A stretch of DNA of 64,000 nt from Nocardia niigatensis NBRC 100131. GTDB taxonomy: Bacteria; Actinomycetota; Actinomycetes; Mycobacteriales; Mycobacteriaceae. A program made the translations under genes and the position numbers. Where the stretch lies: positions 124,001-188,000 of the forward strand of contig NZ_BAGC01000114.1 of assembly GCF_000308655.1 (NCBI RefSeq), given 5' to 3'. The notes beneath the pieces were generated by a model. That model had not been told where the DNA came from and did not search any database. It was given only the letters and a program-made list of their open reading frames with translations. Below, one piece after another: positions 52,469 through 61,470 of this stretch (positions are counted from its first letter, which is position 1; every line of letters begins with the position of its first letter).

Positions 52469-53407
52469 ATGACCACCGTCACCGAGAACCCGGTCTCCAC
52501 CTTCCGCATCGAACCCGTCGCCGGGCACATCGGCGCCGCGATCACCGGCATCGACCTGCGGGCCGACTTCACCGACGAGCAGATCGCGGTCCTCACCGCC
52601 GCGCTGCACGAATACAAGGTGCTGTTCTTCCGCGATCAGCAGATCGGGCACGCTGAACAGATCGCCTTCTCCCGGCGGTTCGGCGCGGTCACGCCCTCGC
52701 ATCCGTACGACGATGACGCGCCCACCGAATACCCCGAGATCCTCGCCGTCGACAGCAGGCTGTACGAAAAGCGTTTCGGGAAGAAGAAATTCAGCTACAC
52801 CAACCATTGGCACACCGACGTCTCGCCGCTGATCAACCCGCCGGCCGCCTCGTTGCTGCGGGCGGAGATCGCACCCGAGCGCGGTGGCGACACCCAGTGG
52901 ACCAACCTCGCCGCCGCCTATGCGGGCCTGCCGAATTCGCTCAAATCCTTCCTCGACGGTCTGCGCGCCGAACACCGTTTCGGTGGCAGGCTGCCCGCCT
53001 GGGATGCGGACAGCGACTACGCCAAGCGGGTCGCGGCCGCCCCGCTGATCACCGAACACCCGGTGGTGCGGGTGCATCCGGTGACCGGCGAACGCGTGCT
53101 GTTCGTGAACCCGGGCTTCACCACCCGCATCATCGGCCTCAGCCCGCGCCAGAGCGGCGCACTGCTGGAACTGCTGTACGCCGAACTCGCCGATCCGGCC
53201 TACACGGTCCGATTCCGTTGGGAGAAGGGCAGTATCGCTTTCTGGGACAACCGTGCCACCGCGCACCTCGCGCCCAGCGACCTCGACCATCTGGACGTCA
53301 CCCGCGTGCTCTACCGCACGACGCTGGAGGGCGACGTTCCGGTGGGCGTCGACGGTGAGCCGTCTCGGTCCATCGCCGGTGAGCACTTCGGCGGCACGCA
53401 GAACTGA
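52469..53407 (+). CDS. TauD/TfdA-family Fe(II)/2-oxoglutarate dioxygenase
   Basis: This 312-residue protein has the iron-binding HxD in NHWHTDVSPLINPP near residue 112, the distal His in WDNRATAHLAPSDLD and the 2-oxoglutarate-binding Arg in TRVLYRTTLEGD. TauD and alkylsulfatase AtsK-like enzymes hydroxylate the carbon next to sulfur and so release sulfite or sulfate. AAAGGAAA precedes the ATG. It is the last gene of the organosulfur operon and is followed by a very strong hairpin. Confidence 0.94.
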   Translation: MTTVTENPVSTFRIEPVAGHIGAAITGIDLRADFTDEQIAVLTAALHEYKVLFFRDQQIGHAEQIAFSRRFGAVTPSHPYDDDAPTEYPEILAVDSRLYEKRFGKKKFSYTNHWHTDVSPLINPPAASLLRAEIAPERGGDTQWTNLAAAYAGLPNSLKSFLDGLRAEHRFGGRLPAWDADSDYAKRVAAAPLITEHPVVRVHPVTGERVLFVNPGFTTRIIGLSPRQSGALLELLYAELADPAYTVRFRWEKGSIAFWDNRATAHLAPSDLDHLDVTRVLYRTTLEGDVPVGVDGEPSRSIAGEHFGGTQN

Positions 53408-53428
53408 TCACACGCTCGCCACGTCGAC

Positions 53429-53465
53429 AGCGAGGCCCTCTCGACAGTGTCGAGAGGGCCTCGCT
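53429..53465. terminator. Very strong bidirectional hairpin
   Basis: Perfect 18-bp complementary arms run from 53429-53446 and 53448-53465 with a single central base; the core is GAGGCCCTCTCGACA and its complement. It lies between the convergent TauD-like gene and the SPFH gene. No T-tract is present. Confidence 0.85.
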
Positions 53466-53512
53466 CAGTGCGTGATTCGATCCGCTGCCGTCGATCGCTC
53501 AGGAACGACCCG

Positions 53513-54766
53513 TCAGTGACCGAGGGGCCGCGGCGGCTGCGGCGGGTTCTGCCAGCGCTGGTCCGGCGGTTCCTGACGGTACTGCGGCTGCACCGGCTGC
53601 TGCTGCGGCGGCGGCGTGATCGGACGCTGCTCCAGGTGCGGCCGCGGCGACGTCGGCGGCAGACCGACCGGCTCGACAGGTGCCCGCGCATCCGCCTCGG
53701 CCGCCCGGACGGCCCGCTGGGTGGCCGGGTCGGTGGCGGTGTCGAACCAGCCGGCCACCTCCTCGGCATCGTCCTCGGGCGCTTCGGTCGCCGCACCGTC
53801 CTCCGACGGTTCGTAGCGGAACACGCCGTCCTCGCCCTGCTTGCCGAAGCCGCGGGCGAAACCCTCGAGCGCCTTGCCGAAATCGCTGGGCACCAGCCAC
53901 ACCTTGTTGGCATCACCCTTGGCGACCTGCGGCAGCGTCTGCATGTACTGGTAGGCCAGCAGTTCGGGCGTCGGCTTGCCGTTCTTGATGGCCGCGAACA
54001 CCTTCTCGATGGCCTTGGCCTGGCCCTGCGCCTGCAGGTACGCGGCCGCCCGTTCACCCTGCGCCCGCAGGATGCGCGACTGCCGCTCACCCTCGGCGGA
54101 GAGGATGACCGACTGCTTACCACCCTCGGCCGCGAGGATCTGCGCCTGCTTCTGGCCCTCGGCCGTCTTGATCGACGCCTCCCGCTGGCCTTCCGCGGTG
54201 AGGATCATGGCGCGCTTCTCACGGTCGGCCTTCATCTGCTTCTCCATCGATTCCTGAATCGACGGCGGCGGATCGATGGCCTTCAGCTCCACGCGCGACA
54301 CCCGCAGACCCCAGCGGCCGGTGGCCTCGTCCAGGACGCCGCGCAGTTGGCTGTTGATCTGGTCGCGGGAGGTCAGGGTCTCCTCCAGGGTCATGCCGCC
54401 GACCACGTTGCGCAGCGTGGTGATCGTCAGCTGTTCCACGGCGGCAATGTAATTGGAGATCTCGTAGACCGCGGCCTGCGGACTGGTGACCTGGAAATAG
54501 ACCACCGAGTCGATTTGCACGGTCAGGTTGTCCTGGGTGATGACCGGCTGCGGCGGGAACGACACCACCCGCTCGCGCAGATCCACCTTGGCACGCACCC
54601 GATCGGCGAACGGCACCAGGAAGGTCAGCTGCCCGGACACGGTCCGCGAATACCGGCCCAGGCGCTCGATCACGGCGGCCTCGGCCTGCGGCACCAGGGC
54701 CACCGATTTGAAGACCACCACCACGACCAGCAGGATGAGTACGACGGCGACTATCAGTACAGCCAT
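53513..54766 (-). CDS. SPFH/band 7 (stomatin-like) membrane protein
   Basis: This 417-residue protein has one N-terminal membrane segment (AVLIVAVVLILLVVVVVF), an SPFH domain (AAVIERLGRYSRTVSGQL, DLRERVVSFPPQPVITQDN, RVSRVELKAIDPP) and a coiled coil with repeated AEG/Q units (REKRAMILTAEGQREA). The tail is rich in Pro and Gln (PPPQQQPVQPQYRQ). SPFH proteins scaffold membrane microdomains. ATG 54766 is chosen with AAAGGG upstream; GTG 54769 overlaps. It is coupled to the NfeD gene, the usual partner. Confidence 0.94.
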   Translation of the reverse strand: MAVLIVAVVLILLVVVVVFKSVALVPQAEAAVIERLGRYSRTVSGQLTFLVPFADRVRAKVDLRERVVSFPPQPVITQDNLTVQIDSVVYFQVTSPQAAVYEISNYIAAVEQLTITTLRNVVGGMTLEETLTSRDQINSQLRGVLDEATGRWGLRVSRVELKAIDPPPSIQESMEKQMKADREKRAMILTAEGQREASIKTAEGQKQAQILAAEGGKQSVILSAEGERQSRILRAQGERAAAYLQAQGQAKAIEKVFAAIKNGKPTPELLAYQYMQTLPQVAKGDANKVWLVPSDFGKALEGFARGFGKQGEDGVFRYEPSEDGAATEAPEDDAEEVAGWFDTATDPATQRAVRAAEADARAPVEPVGLPPTSPRPHLEQRPITPPPQQQPVQPQYRQEPPDQRWQNPPQPPRPLGH

Positions 54767-55197
54767 CACGGCCCTTTCATGACGACGGCATGGGCGCCGT
54801 CGATCCTCATGATGTATACGGTCGAACCGACGGGGTAGGACTCCGCGGCGTCATAGGGACGCGCGCTCCACACCTCGCCACCGAGCTTCACGCGACCGCC
54901 GTGCTCGTCGACCGTTTCGAGCACCTTCGCGGTCTTCCCCGGCAACGCGTCCACCCCGGTCTGATGCGGCGGCGGAATCGCATAGCGCCGCAACATGAAT
55001 GGGCGGACCAACACCAGCAGGGCGATCGACGTGGCCCCGAACACCACCGCGTCGATGAGTACCGAGGAGCCGGTGAGCTCGTTCACCCCCGCGGTGATGA
55101 GCGCGGCAACACCCAGCATGATCAGCACGAGACTGCCCGTGAGCATCTCGGCCGCCGCGAGCAGAATCCCCGCGACCAGCCAAACTATTGCGGCCAC
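54766..55197 (-). CDS. NfeD-like membrane protein
   Basis: This 143-residue protein has three to four transmembrane helices (WLVAGILLAAAEMLTGSLVL and following) and a C-terminal OB-fold typical of NfeD (GKTAKVLETVDEHGGRVKLG, GSTVYIMRIDGAHAVV). NfeD and SPFH proteins form membrane complexes. The start is GTG, with TACTGT 7 nt upstream (leaderless). Its stop overlaps the SPFH start. Confidence 0.92.
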   Translation of the reverse strand: MAAIVWLVAGILLAAAEMLTGSLVLIMLGVAALITAGVNELTGSSVLIDAVVFGATSIALLVLVRPFMLRRYAIPPPHQTGVDALPGKTAKVLETVDEHGGRVKLGGEVWSARPYDAAESYPVGSTVYIMRIDGAHAVVMKGP

Positions 55198-55325
55198 GTC
55201 ACCAACAGTAACCGTAATCGCGGGTTACGGCCGTTATTCGTGATCACTCCGCGCTGACAACCCGACATATCGGAATGGGCGCGGCGCAAGGAGGATTCCC
55301 GCGCGCCGCCGGTAACCTCGACGCG

Positions 55326-56150
55326 GTGAGTGGGCACCAACGGTACGGCGACATCTTCTCCGGACACGCGCGCAAGCAGAAACGGGAGGTGCCCCGTGTG
55401 GTCGCCGAACGCGACCTCGTCGCCGAGGACGCGGCCACCGGATTCTGCGGCGCCGTAGTGGGTTTCGATCGCAGCTACGATGGCGAGTTCGTCAAACTCG
55501 AGGATCGCGGCGGGCGGGTGCGACTGTTCGCGCTGCGGGAAGCCGCGTTTCTGATCGACGGGCAGCCGGTGACGCTCGTGAAGCCGACCACCGCCGCGCC
55601 CACGCGGTCCGCCCGATCCGCCTCCGGATCCACCCGCATCGAAGGACTCAGGGCGCAAGTCGCGAAGGCCAGCCGCATCTGGGTGGAGGGCATCCACGAC
55701 GCGGCACTCGTAGAACGAGTGTGGGGACACGATCTGCGGGTCGAGGGCGTGGTCGTCGAGCAGCTCGAAGGTCTCGACCACCTTGGTGCCAAACTCGCCG
55801 AATTCCAGCCCGGGCCGGGCCGGCGCGTCGGCGTCCTCGTCGACCATTTGGTCACCGGCTCCAAGGAATCCGGCCTCACCCAGGGCCTCGGCCGGCATGT
55901 CCTCGTCACCGGCCATCCCTACATCGACGTGTGGCAGGCCGTCCGCCCGCAGGCCGTCGGCATCCCCGCCTGGCCCGACGTCCCCCGTGGCGAGGATTGG
56001 AAAACCGGCATCTGCCAGCGGTTGCGCTGGGGCACCCCGCAGGAGGGCTGGCGTCGCGTCTACAACGCGGTCAGCTCCTACCGCGACCTCGAAACCCCGC
56101 TCATCGGCGCCGTCGAACGACTGATCGATTTCGTCACCGAGCAGGAGTAG
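55326..56150 (+). CDS. DUF3097 family protein
   Basis: This 274-residue soluble protein is conserved in actinobacteria: GDIFSGHARKQKREVPRVV near the N-terminus, GFDRSYDGEFVKLEDRGGR, SRIWVEGIHDAALVERVWG (a TOPRIM-like feel around WVEGIHDA) and LVDHLVTGSKESGLTQGL. Function is unknown; the conserved acidic motifs hint at a nucleic-acid or nucleotide role, which is inference. GTG 55326 has TAACCT 7 nt upstream (leaderless). The next gene, 22 nt on, is likewise leaderless. Confidence 0.88.
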   Translation: MSGHQRYGDIFSGHARKQKREVPRVVAERDLVAEDAATGFCGAVVGFDRSYDGEFVKLEDRGGRVRLFALREAAFLIDGQPVTLVKPTTAAPTRSARSASGSTRIEGLRAQVAKASRIWVEGIHDAALVERVWGHDLRVEGVVVEQLEGLDHLGAKLAEFQPGPGRRVGVLVDHLVTGSKESGLTQGLGRHVLVTGHPYIDVWQAVRPQAVGIPAWPDVPRGEDWKTGICQRLRWGTPQEGWRRVYNAVSSYRDLETPLIGAVERLIDFVTEQE

Positions 56151-56172
56151 CCCGCCAGTTATCCTCGAATGC

Positions 56173-56982
56173 ATGAGTTCCCCGAGTGCATCGCTGACGG
56201 TCTGGGCCGGGGCCTGGCTGGCCGGCCGCAGCGCCCCCGACGACGTGCTGGACGCGTTGCGCGCCTGGGCTCCCCGGCAGACGGTGGCCGCCGGGGATCC
56301 TGTGACCGGTGGGCACACCGGATTGCCGTGGGCGTCCGATGACGATCCCGCGGCGGTGGCCGGAGCGGGAATCATGGTGCTGCTCAAGATCATCCGTGAA
56401 GCGCTCGACGGGCCCGAGGCCCAGGCGCGGCTGGTGCTGCCGATTCCCGGTGACGTGCGCGGGCTGCCCGTCGGGACCGAATTCGCTACCGCCGCAACCG
56501 AAGCCGAGGAAGGCGTCCTCATCGGGACGGCCGGATCCAGCGGCACCGGACTCGTGCCGGTCTGGACCGACGACGACGCATTGCAGTGGCGGGTCTACAC
56601 GACGCCCATCCCCTTTGCGCCCGCACCCGAAATGCCTTTGGGTGAAGCTGAATACACCATGCGGGAGGCGGTCCGCGATGCCGCGGATGCGCTCCAGCAG
56701 CTCCAGACCACGCGGCTCGGGTCCGGCGGCGTCGGGCCGCGCGAACTCGTGGAAGCCGAACTAGCCGGACATTCCAGGCATAAGTATCCCGATTCGATGC
56801 CGCTGCGGGCTCGCCGGATTCTCGATACCGCCGACCAGGTCGCCGCGATCCTCACCGTCGCCGAACGCGAACCGGCGTCGGCGCCCACGTCCGCCACGGC
56901 CGTCGCCGCGCAGGAGGCGCTGCTGCGGCCACTCTGGAACGCGATCCGCGCCGCGCGGCTGGCAGCGGTCCACGCTCGCTGA
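56173..56982 (+). CDS. Conserved actinobacterial hypothetical protein
   Basis: This 269-residue soluble protein is Ala-rich and not assigned to any family I recognise. Conserved-looking blocks are LTVWAGAWLAGRSAPDDVL, RLVLPIPGDVRGLPVGTEF and a helical C-terminal part (MPLRARRILDTADQVAAIL). It lies directly after the DUF3097 gene and has its own TATCCT box 7 nt before the ATG, so it can be expressed separately without a leader. No function can be given. Confidence 0.72.
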   Translation: MSSPSASLTVWAGAWLAGRSAPDDVLDALRAWAPRQTVAAGDPVTGGHTGLPWASDDDPAAVAGAGIMVLLKIIREALDGPEAQARLVLPIPGDVRGLPVGTEFATAATEAEEGVLIGTAGSSGTGLVPVWTDDDALQWRVYTTPIPFAPAPEMPLGEAEYTMREAVRDAADALQQLQTTRLGSGGVGPRELVEAELAGHSRHKYPDSMPLRARRILDTADQVAAILTVAEREPASAPTSATAVAAQEALLRPLWNAIRAARLAAVHAR

Positions 56983-57033
56983 CTGTCCGATTTCTTCAAG
57001 ACCGATCGCGATGCGCGGGCATACCGTGCTCGT

Positions 57034-57426
57034 ATGGCTATTCGACTGAATGTGATCGGAATCGTGGTGTCGGACATGGGGGCGTCGCTGGAGTTCTATC
57101 GGCGTCTCGGCGTGGAGTTCGCTGACGGGTCGGAGCAGCAGCCGCACGTGGACGCCGATCTGGGCGGCGGGATCAAACTGATGATGGATACCGAGGACAC
57201 CGTCCGGTCCTTTCACCCGGACTGGAAAGCGGTCCCCGGGGCCGGGCGAATCGGTCTCGCCTGCGACTGCGGCTCGCCTGCTGGTGTCGACCAGAAGTTC
57301 GAAGAGCTGATCGGGGCGGGGTATCGCGCTGAACTGAAGCCGTTCGATGCGTTCTGGGGTCAGCGCTATGCGACTGTCCTCGATCCGGACGGGAACGGAG
57401 TCGACCTCTACGCCGCCCTGGCTTGA
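57034..57426 (+). CDS. VOC (glyoxalase/bleomycin-resistance type) protein
   Basis: This 130-residue protein has paired beta-alpha-beta-beta-beta units: VIGIVVSDMGASLEFYRRLG at the start and QRYATVLDPDGNGVDLYAAL at the end, with the DPDGN motif of VOC metalloproteins. Candidate ligands are sparse, so it may be a binding protein rather than an enzyme. TACCGT lies 6 nt before the ATG (leaderless). Confidence 0.87.
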   Translation: MAIRLNVIGIVVSDMGASLEFYRRLGVEFADGSEQQPHVDADLGGGIKLMMDTEDTVRSFHPDWKAVPGAGRIGLACDCGSPAGVDQKFEELIGAGYRAELKPFDAFWGQRYATVLDPDGNGVDLYAALA

Positions 57427-57667
57427 GACGGCAAAATCGGAAAGACGAAAGATCAAGACAAGAGATGCAGTAATGATGTGGGTGGACCCCGCGGTGGTCG
57501 TCCTGACTCGAAAGATGCTGACCGTGGTGTCATGTCCAGGATCTGCCGGACGGTCCGGCTGCGGGGTTCACCGCACTGCCCGGTCGTGGCGCTGGACTTG
57601 ATAGGAGTGCCAGCAACGCCGTACTCGCCGCCCGCAACACCCGAATTACCATGTGATAGACGAATAT

Positions 57668-58393
57668 TCAGACCGACGACATTTCCACTAGCCCAAGCAA
57701 CTGCCTCGGCGACATATCCGAAAACTCCCGAATATCCCGAGTCAAATGCGCCTGATCCGCGAATCCCACCGAAGCCGCAACCTCCGCAAGCCCCATCCCA
57801 CTCCGAGCCAACGCCAGCGCCCGCTGCATCCGCAATACCCGCCCCAGCGTCTTCGGCCCATACCCGAAGGCCGCCAAGGAAAGCCGATGCAACCGCCGCG
57901 GCCCCGTCCCCAATTCTTCGGCCGTCGCAGACACCGACATCCCCGAACCCAAGGACGTCACGATGAATCGCACCGTTGGATCCGCGGCATCGGCTTCATT
58001 TGCGCGCCAGCGCGCGATGGCCTCGAGGCCGGCCGCCGGATCCGATGCCCTGGCGAGCAATTCGGATGCGCGACGGAGTGCCACCGGTGACCACAGGTCG
58101 GCGAGGTCGGCCCTCGCATCCCGTAGCTCGTGCGCCGGCACCCCGAGCAGTGCCGGTGCCGCACCGGGGAAGAAGCGAATCCCGGAGATCCGGGCGGCGA
58201 ATCCCGGCGCCGGGCGATAGGCGCGGGTGTCCGGCCCGGCCACCGAGAGCCGCCCGTCGATCCACAGCAGATCCATGCTGCCGTCCGGCAGCACAGGCAG
58301 ATCCGTGTCCGCGACGCCCTGGCGAGTCCACACCACCGCGCCGCCGACCCCCGACGGTCGCTCCCGATAGCCTCGCGGCGGGTGGACTTCCAT
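57668..58393 (-). CDS. AraC-family transcriptional regulator
   Basis: This 241-residue protein has an N-terminal domain (LPVLPDGSMDLLWIDGRL, then GFAARISGIRFFPGAAPALLG) of the DUF6597-like type. The C-terminal HTH_18 reads SVSATAEELGTGPRRLHRLS and then VAASVGFADQAHLTRDIREF with MSPRQLLG. ATG 58393 is chosen; GTG 58399 or 58405 with AGGAG upstream is possible. The 240 bp to its right-hand neighbour (57427-57667) show nothing recognisable. The target is unknown. Confidence 0.87.
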   Translation of the reverse strand: MEVHPPRGYRERPSGVGGAVVWTRQGVADTDLPVLPDGSMDLLWIDGRLSVAGPDTRAYRPAPGFAARISGIRFFPGAAPALLGVPAHELRDARADLADLWSPVALRRASELLARASDPAAGLEAIARWRANEADAADPTVRFIVTSLGSGMSVSATAEELGTGPRRLHRLSLAAFGYGPKTLGRVLRMQRALALARSGMGLAEVAASVGFADQAHLTRDIREFSDMSPRQLLGLVEMSSV

Positions 58394-58510
58394 CACCACA
58401 CCCACTCCTCACCGCATCCCGAACCCGAAAAGCCCTGAAACACACCCTTGTTCAGCACCTCGCGCACACTTGCAGCGTTTGCGTCTTTGCAGTCGATGCA
58501 ACGTTGCATG

Positions 58511-59026
58511 CTATGTCGTCGCAGGCTCCGCTTGATCGGAGACCTCGACTACGTGCTCCGGCTGCCCCGGCTTCCACACGGTCACCTCCATGCGCCCGTC
58601 CACGATCTCGACCGATGACGCACCTGTGAAATCGACGGCGTAGAACGGTTCGAACTTGCGGCCCCGCAGGTCGAAGCCGCTCTCGGCGAACAGGTCCTCG
58701 GCCCAGCGTCGCTGCAGGCCGGGATCCTGCACATCGCGAACGGTACCGAAAATCTTCACGTCCCCATCGCTGACCTGCGTGTCCACGGTCGCCGTGTGCA
58801 GGCAGAAGCGCGGGTCGCGGGCCAGGTCCGCGAACTTGGTGGTCCCCGGCATGCCGACCAGCCATAGCTCGCCCTCGAAGATGCGCGGCTCGAGCGGGCT
58901 GATGCGCGGGAAACCATCCTTCCTGAGGGTGGCGAGCATGCACAGGTTGCCGGTGGCGGCGTGACGGCGGGTGAAGATGGTCGAGATACGGGGTGCTTCG
59001 GCTGCGAACTCGGTCCAGGACGTCAT
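58511..59026 (-). CDS. Pyridoxamine 5'-phosphate oxidase-family protein
   Basis: This 171-residue split-barrel flavin/F420-type protein reads GNLCMLATLRKDGFPRISPL, ELWLVGMPGTTKFADLARDP, and VKIFGTVRDVQDPGLQRRWA. Actinobacterial relatives bind FMN, F420 or haem-derived ligands; which applies here is unknown. TACGGT lies 7 nt before ATG 59026 (leaderless). It is divergent from the secreted protease. Confidence 0.88.
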   Translation of the reverse strand: MTSWTEFAAEAPRISTIFTRRHAATGNLCMLATLRKDGFPRISPLEPRIFEGELWLVGMPGTTKFADLARDPRFCLHTATVDTQVSDGDVKIFGTVRDVQDPGLQRRWAEDLFAESGFDLRGRKFEPFYAVDFTGASSVEIVDGRMEVTVWKPGQPEHVVEVSDQAEPATT

Positions 59027-59098
59027 AGTCGCGACCGTACTCCGAGGGTCCGACACATCCGCTCGTCGAAACCCGCCGATCTCTGTTTGAATGGCCCG

Positions 59099-59845
59099 AT
59101 GTCGATCTCCCGCCGGATCGCCGTGCTCGCCGCGGCGCTCATCGGCTGCGCCACGCCCGCCACCCTCCCCGCGAACGCCGTGGTCGGCGGCACCGAAGCC
59201 CAGGCCGGCGACTATCCCTGGCTGGCCGCTGTCGGCACCCCGCTGTTCTTCCCGCGGGCCTCGGGGCAGTTCTGCGGCGGCGCCCTCATCGCTCCCGACC
59301 AGGTGCTCACCTCCGCGCACTGCGTGCAGATCGCGCAACTCCTGCCGCGGGCGCTCACCGTCACCTTCGACCGCAGCGACCTGACCTCACACGACGGAAC
59401 GACAGTGGGTGTCACCGAGGTTCGCCTGCACCCCGACTTCCGCACCGACACGGTCGACGGCGTCGACGTCTACCACCACGACCTCGCCATCCTGACCCTG
59501 GCGACCCCGCAGAACCGGCCCACGGTCCCGATCGCCGCGCCGCAGGACGACAGCGGCACCGTGCTCGGGTGGGGCACCACCTCCGACACCGGCCTTTTCA
59601 ACACCGTTCTCCGCCGTGCCACCGTGCCGATGGTCTCCGATGCCGACTGCGCTGCCGCCTACCCCGGCGCCTTCGACGCCAGCGACATGGTGTGCGCCGG
59701 TTCCAGCACTGCCGACACCGGCGAACTCGACAGCGGCGGACCGCTGTTCGTCGACGGCAAGCTGGTCGGCATCACCTCGTGGTCGCGCGGAACGGCCCTG
59801 CCCGGATACCCGACCGTCTACACCCGGCTACCCGCACCGTTCTGA
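59099..59845 (+). CDS. Secreted trypsin-like serine protease with atypical oxyanion segment
   Basis: This 248-residue S1 protease has a signal peptide of about 27 residues ending LPANA, then VVGGTEAQAGDYPWLAAVG, the activation-type VVGG N-terminus without a long propeptide. The catalytic triad is visible: His in LTSAHCV, Asp in YHHDLAILTL, Ser in ELDSGGPLF. In ADTGELDSGGP the residue aligned with Gly193 of trypsin is Leu, while Asp189-like is kept. Trypsin-like cleavage after Arg/Lys is therefore possible but the oxyanion hole is unusual. A Cys pair equivalent to C42-C58 is present. Confidence 0.9.
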   Translation: MSISRRIAVLAAALIGCATPATLPANAVVGGTEAQAGDYPWLAAVGTPLFFPRASGQFCGGALIAPDQVLTSAHCVQIAQLLPRALTVTFDRSDLTSHDGTTVGVTEVRLHPDFRTDTVDGVDVYHHDLAILTLATPQNRPTVPIAAPQDDSGTVLGWGTTSDTGLFNTVLRRATVPMVSDADCAAAYPGAFDASDMVCAGSSTADTGELDSGGPLFVDGKLVGITSWSRGTALPGYPTVYTRLPAPF

Positions 59846-59849
59846 GCCG

Positions 59850-61379
59850 TCACGCCTTCGACGCCGACTGGTCGAAGGCGAAGACGCCATCGGGGTCATA
59901 GTGCTTGGCGACACCGCGCAGGCGAGACGCGTTCTCGCCGTAGTAGGCACTGGCCCAATTCGAGAGGCCCGGGTCGATGTAGTTGACGAACGCCGTGTTC
60001 CCGGTCAGGTCGCCGAGCCGGTCCCGGACCTCGTTCACGGCATTCCGGGCCTCCGGCGTGGTGGCGCCGACGTAGATCTGGGCGGTGGCCAGCGCACCGC
60101 GATAGGGAAAAGCCGTGTCCTTCGCGCCGATTCGTGCGGGAGCTCCGGAAAGACTGTCCAGGAGAATATCCATGCCTTCGCGGCCGGTGAGCAATGCGGT
60201 CAGGCGACTCGGTTCGGCGAGCGGTTTCGTCACAATTCGCGAGGACGCCGTAAACGATTCACGGCCCAGCACTCCCCTGCCATTCCAATTCGGACGGCAT
60301 TGCTCCACGGAGTAATTCGCGCAGCCGCCGAAATACATCATGGCCGAGAGGTAGTCCTTGGAGAGCGAATACCTGTTGGACGGTTGGGTTCCCGTGGCCG
60401 CGACCAGTTTGTCGAGGAGCGCGTTCATGCTGCTCTCCGAGCCGACATAGCAGCCGTTGATCCGGCACGTAGGCGGACTCCCGGCGGAAATACCGAGGGT
60501 GGACCAGAATTCGTCCGGGGCCGACGCGGTGAAGTTCTGCCACGCGCCCAGCACCTCCGTCAGCGATCCGGCCGGAAAGCGGACCTGGAACAAGGCCAGC
60601 TGCGGCGCCGCCACCGTCCGGAACGTGAACGAGGTGACGATGCCGAAGTTGCCGCCACCGCCGCCGCGCAGCGCCCAGAACAGCTCGGGTTCCGAGGTCG
60701 CGGAGGCGGTCCGCACCGTGCCATCGGCGGCGACAACCTGTGCCGAAACCAGGCTGTCGCACGTCAAGCCGTACTTCCCGGCCAGCACGCCGACCCCGCC
60801 GCCGAGGGTCAGACCGGAGATCCCGACCGTCGGGCAGGATCCGGCCGGGAGGCAGCGACCCGCCTTCGCCAGACCGGAGTACACGTCCATCAGCCGGGTG
60901 CCCGCACCGATGACCGCGGTTCCGTCCGGCCTCACCTCGACGCCGGTCATCCCGCGCAGATCCACGACCAGCCCGTTGTCGGGTGTCGAGTATCCGCCGT
61001 AGCTGTGCCCACCACTACGTGCCGCCACCGGGATCTTCGCGCTCGCGGCGGCGTTCACACAGGCCTGCACATCGGAAGCATTGGCGCACTGCGCGATTGC
61101 CGCGGGCTGCCGGGCGTCGAACGCGGGGTTGTAGGCCAATTTGGCCGTCGCGTAGCCGGAATCGGACGGCAGGTGCAAAGTCCCGGCCAGGCGCTGCCGC
61201 AGCCCGGCCCAATCCACCTGTCCGGCAGTCGGTTCCGGCCGGCCGGTAGTCGGTTCGCCCTGCCCGGTAGTCGGTTCGGCGGCCGGTACGCTCGGCACAC
61301 AGCCGGTCACCGACCCGAGTGCGGCCAACCCTGCACCGAGTCCGGCCGCCCGCAACAGAATTCGCCGATTGATCGCCAC
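59850..61379 (-). CDS. Secreted FAD-linked oxidase (berberine-bridge-enzyme type), Tat lipoprotein
   Basis: This 509-residue protein begins with a twin-arginine signal (INRRILLRAAGLGAGLAALG) ending in a lipobox SVTGC, then a Pro/Thr/Gly linker with three EPT(T/A)G units. The FAD domain has His in ARSGGHSYGGYS and Cys in GSCPTVGISGLTLGGG, the pair that links FAD bicovalently in BBE-like oxidases. The C-terminal BBE motif is YYGENASRLRGVAKHYDPDG. These enzymes oxidise carbohydrates or alcohols on the cell surface. GTG 61379 with GGAGGG upstream is chosen. Confidence 0.92.
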   Translation of the reverse strand: MAINRRILLRAAGLGAGLAALGSVTGCVPSVPAAEPTTGQGEPTTGRPEPTAGQVDWAGLRQRLAGTLHLPSDSGYATAKLAYNPAFDARQPAAIAQCANASDVQACVNAAASAKIPVAARSGGHSYGGYSTPDNGLVVDLRGMTGVEVRPDGTAVIGAGTRLMDVYSGLAKAGRCLPAGSCPTVGISGLTLGGGVGVLAGKYGLTCDSLVSAQVVAADGTVRTASATSEPELFWALRGGGGGNFGIVTSFTFRTVAAPQLALFQVRFPAGSLTEVLGAWQNFTASAPDEFWSTLGISAGSPPTCRINGCYVGSESSMNALLDKLVAATGTQPSNRYSLSKDYLSAMMYFGGCANYSVEQCRPNWNGRGVLGRESFTASSRIVTKPLAEPSRLTALLTGREGMDILLDSLSGAPARIGAKDTAFPYRGALATAQIYVGATTPEARNAVNEVRDRLGDLTGNTAFVNYIDPGLSNWASAYYGENASRLRGVAKHYDPDGVFAFDQSASKA

Positions 61380-61470
61380 GACGGCGTCCCTCCCCCGAGG
61401 GTGTGCCCGGACCTCCGGGCACACACGAACCATTCAACGGTCGGTTATCGCGACCGTGAACGTTCGTGTT

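Noticed and set aside
57427-57667. Possible transposase remnant
   Set aside because: Both strands were read in all frames; only short arginine-rich frames were found, with no DDE motif or terminal inverted repeats.
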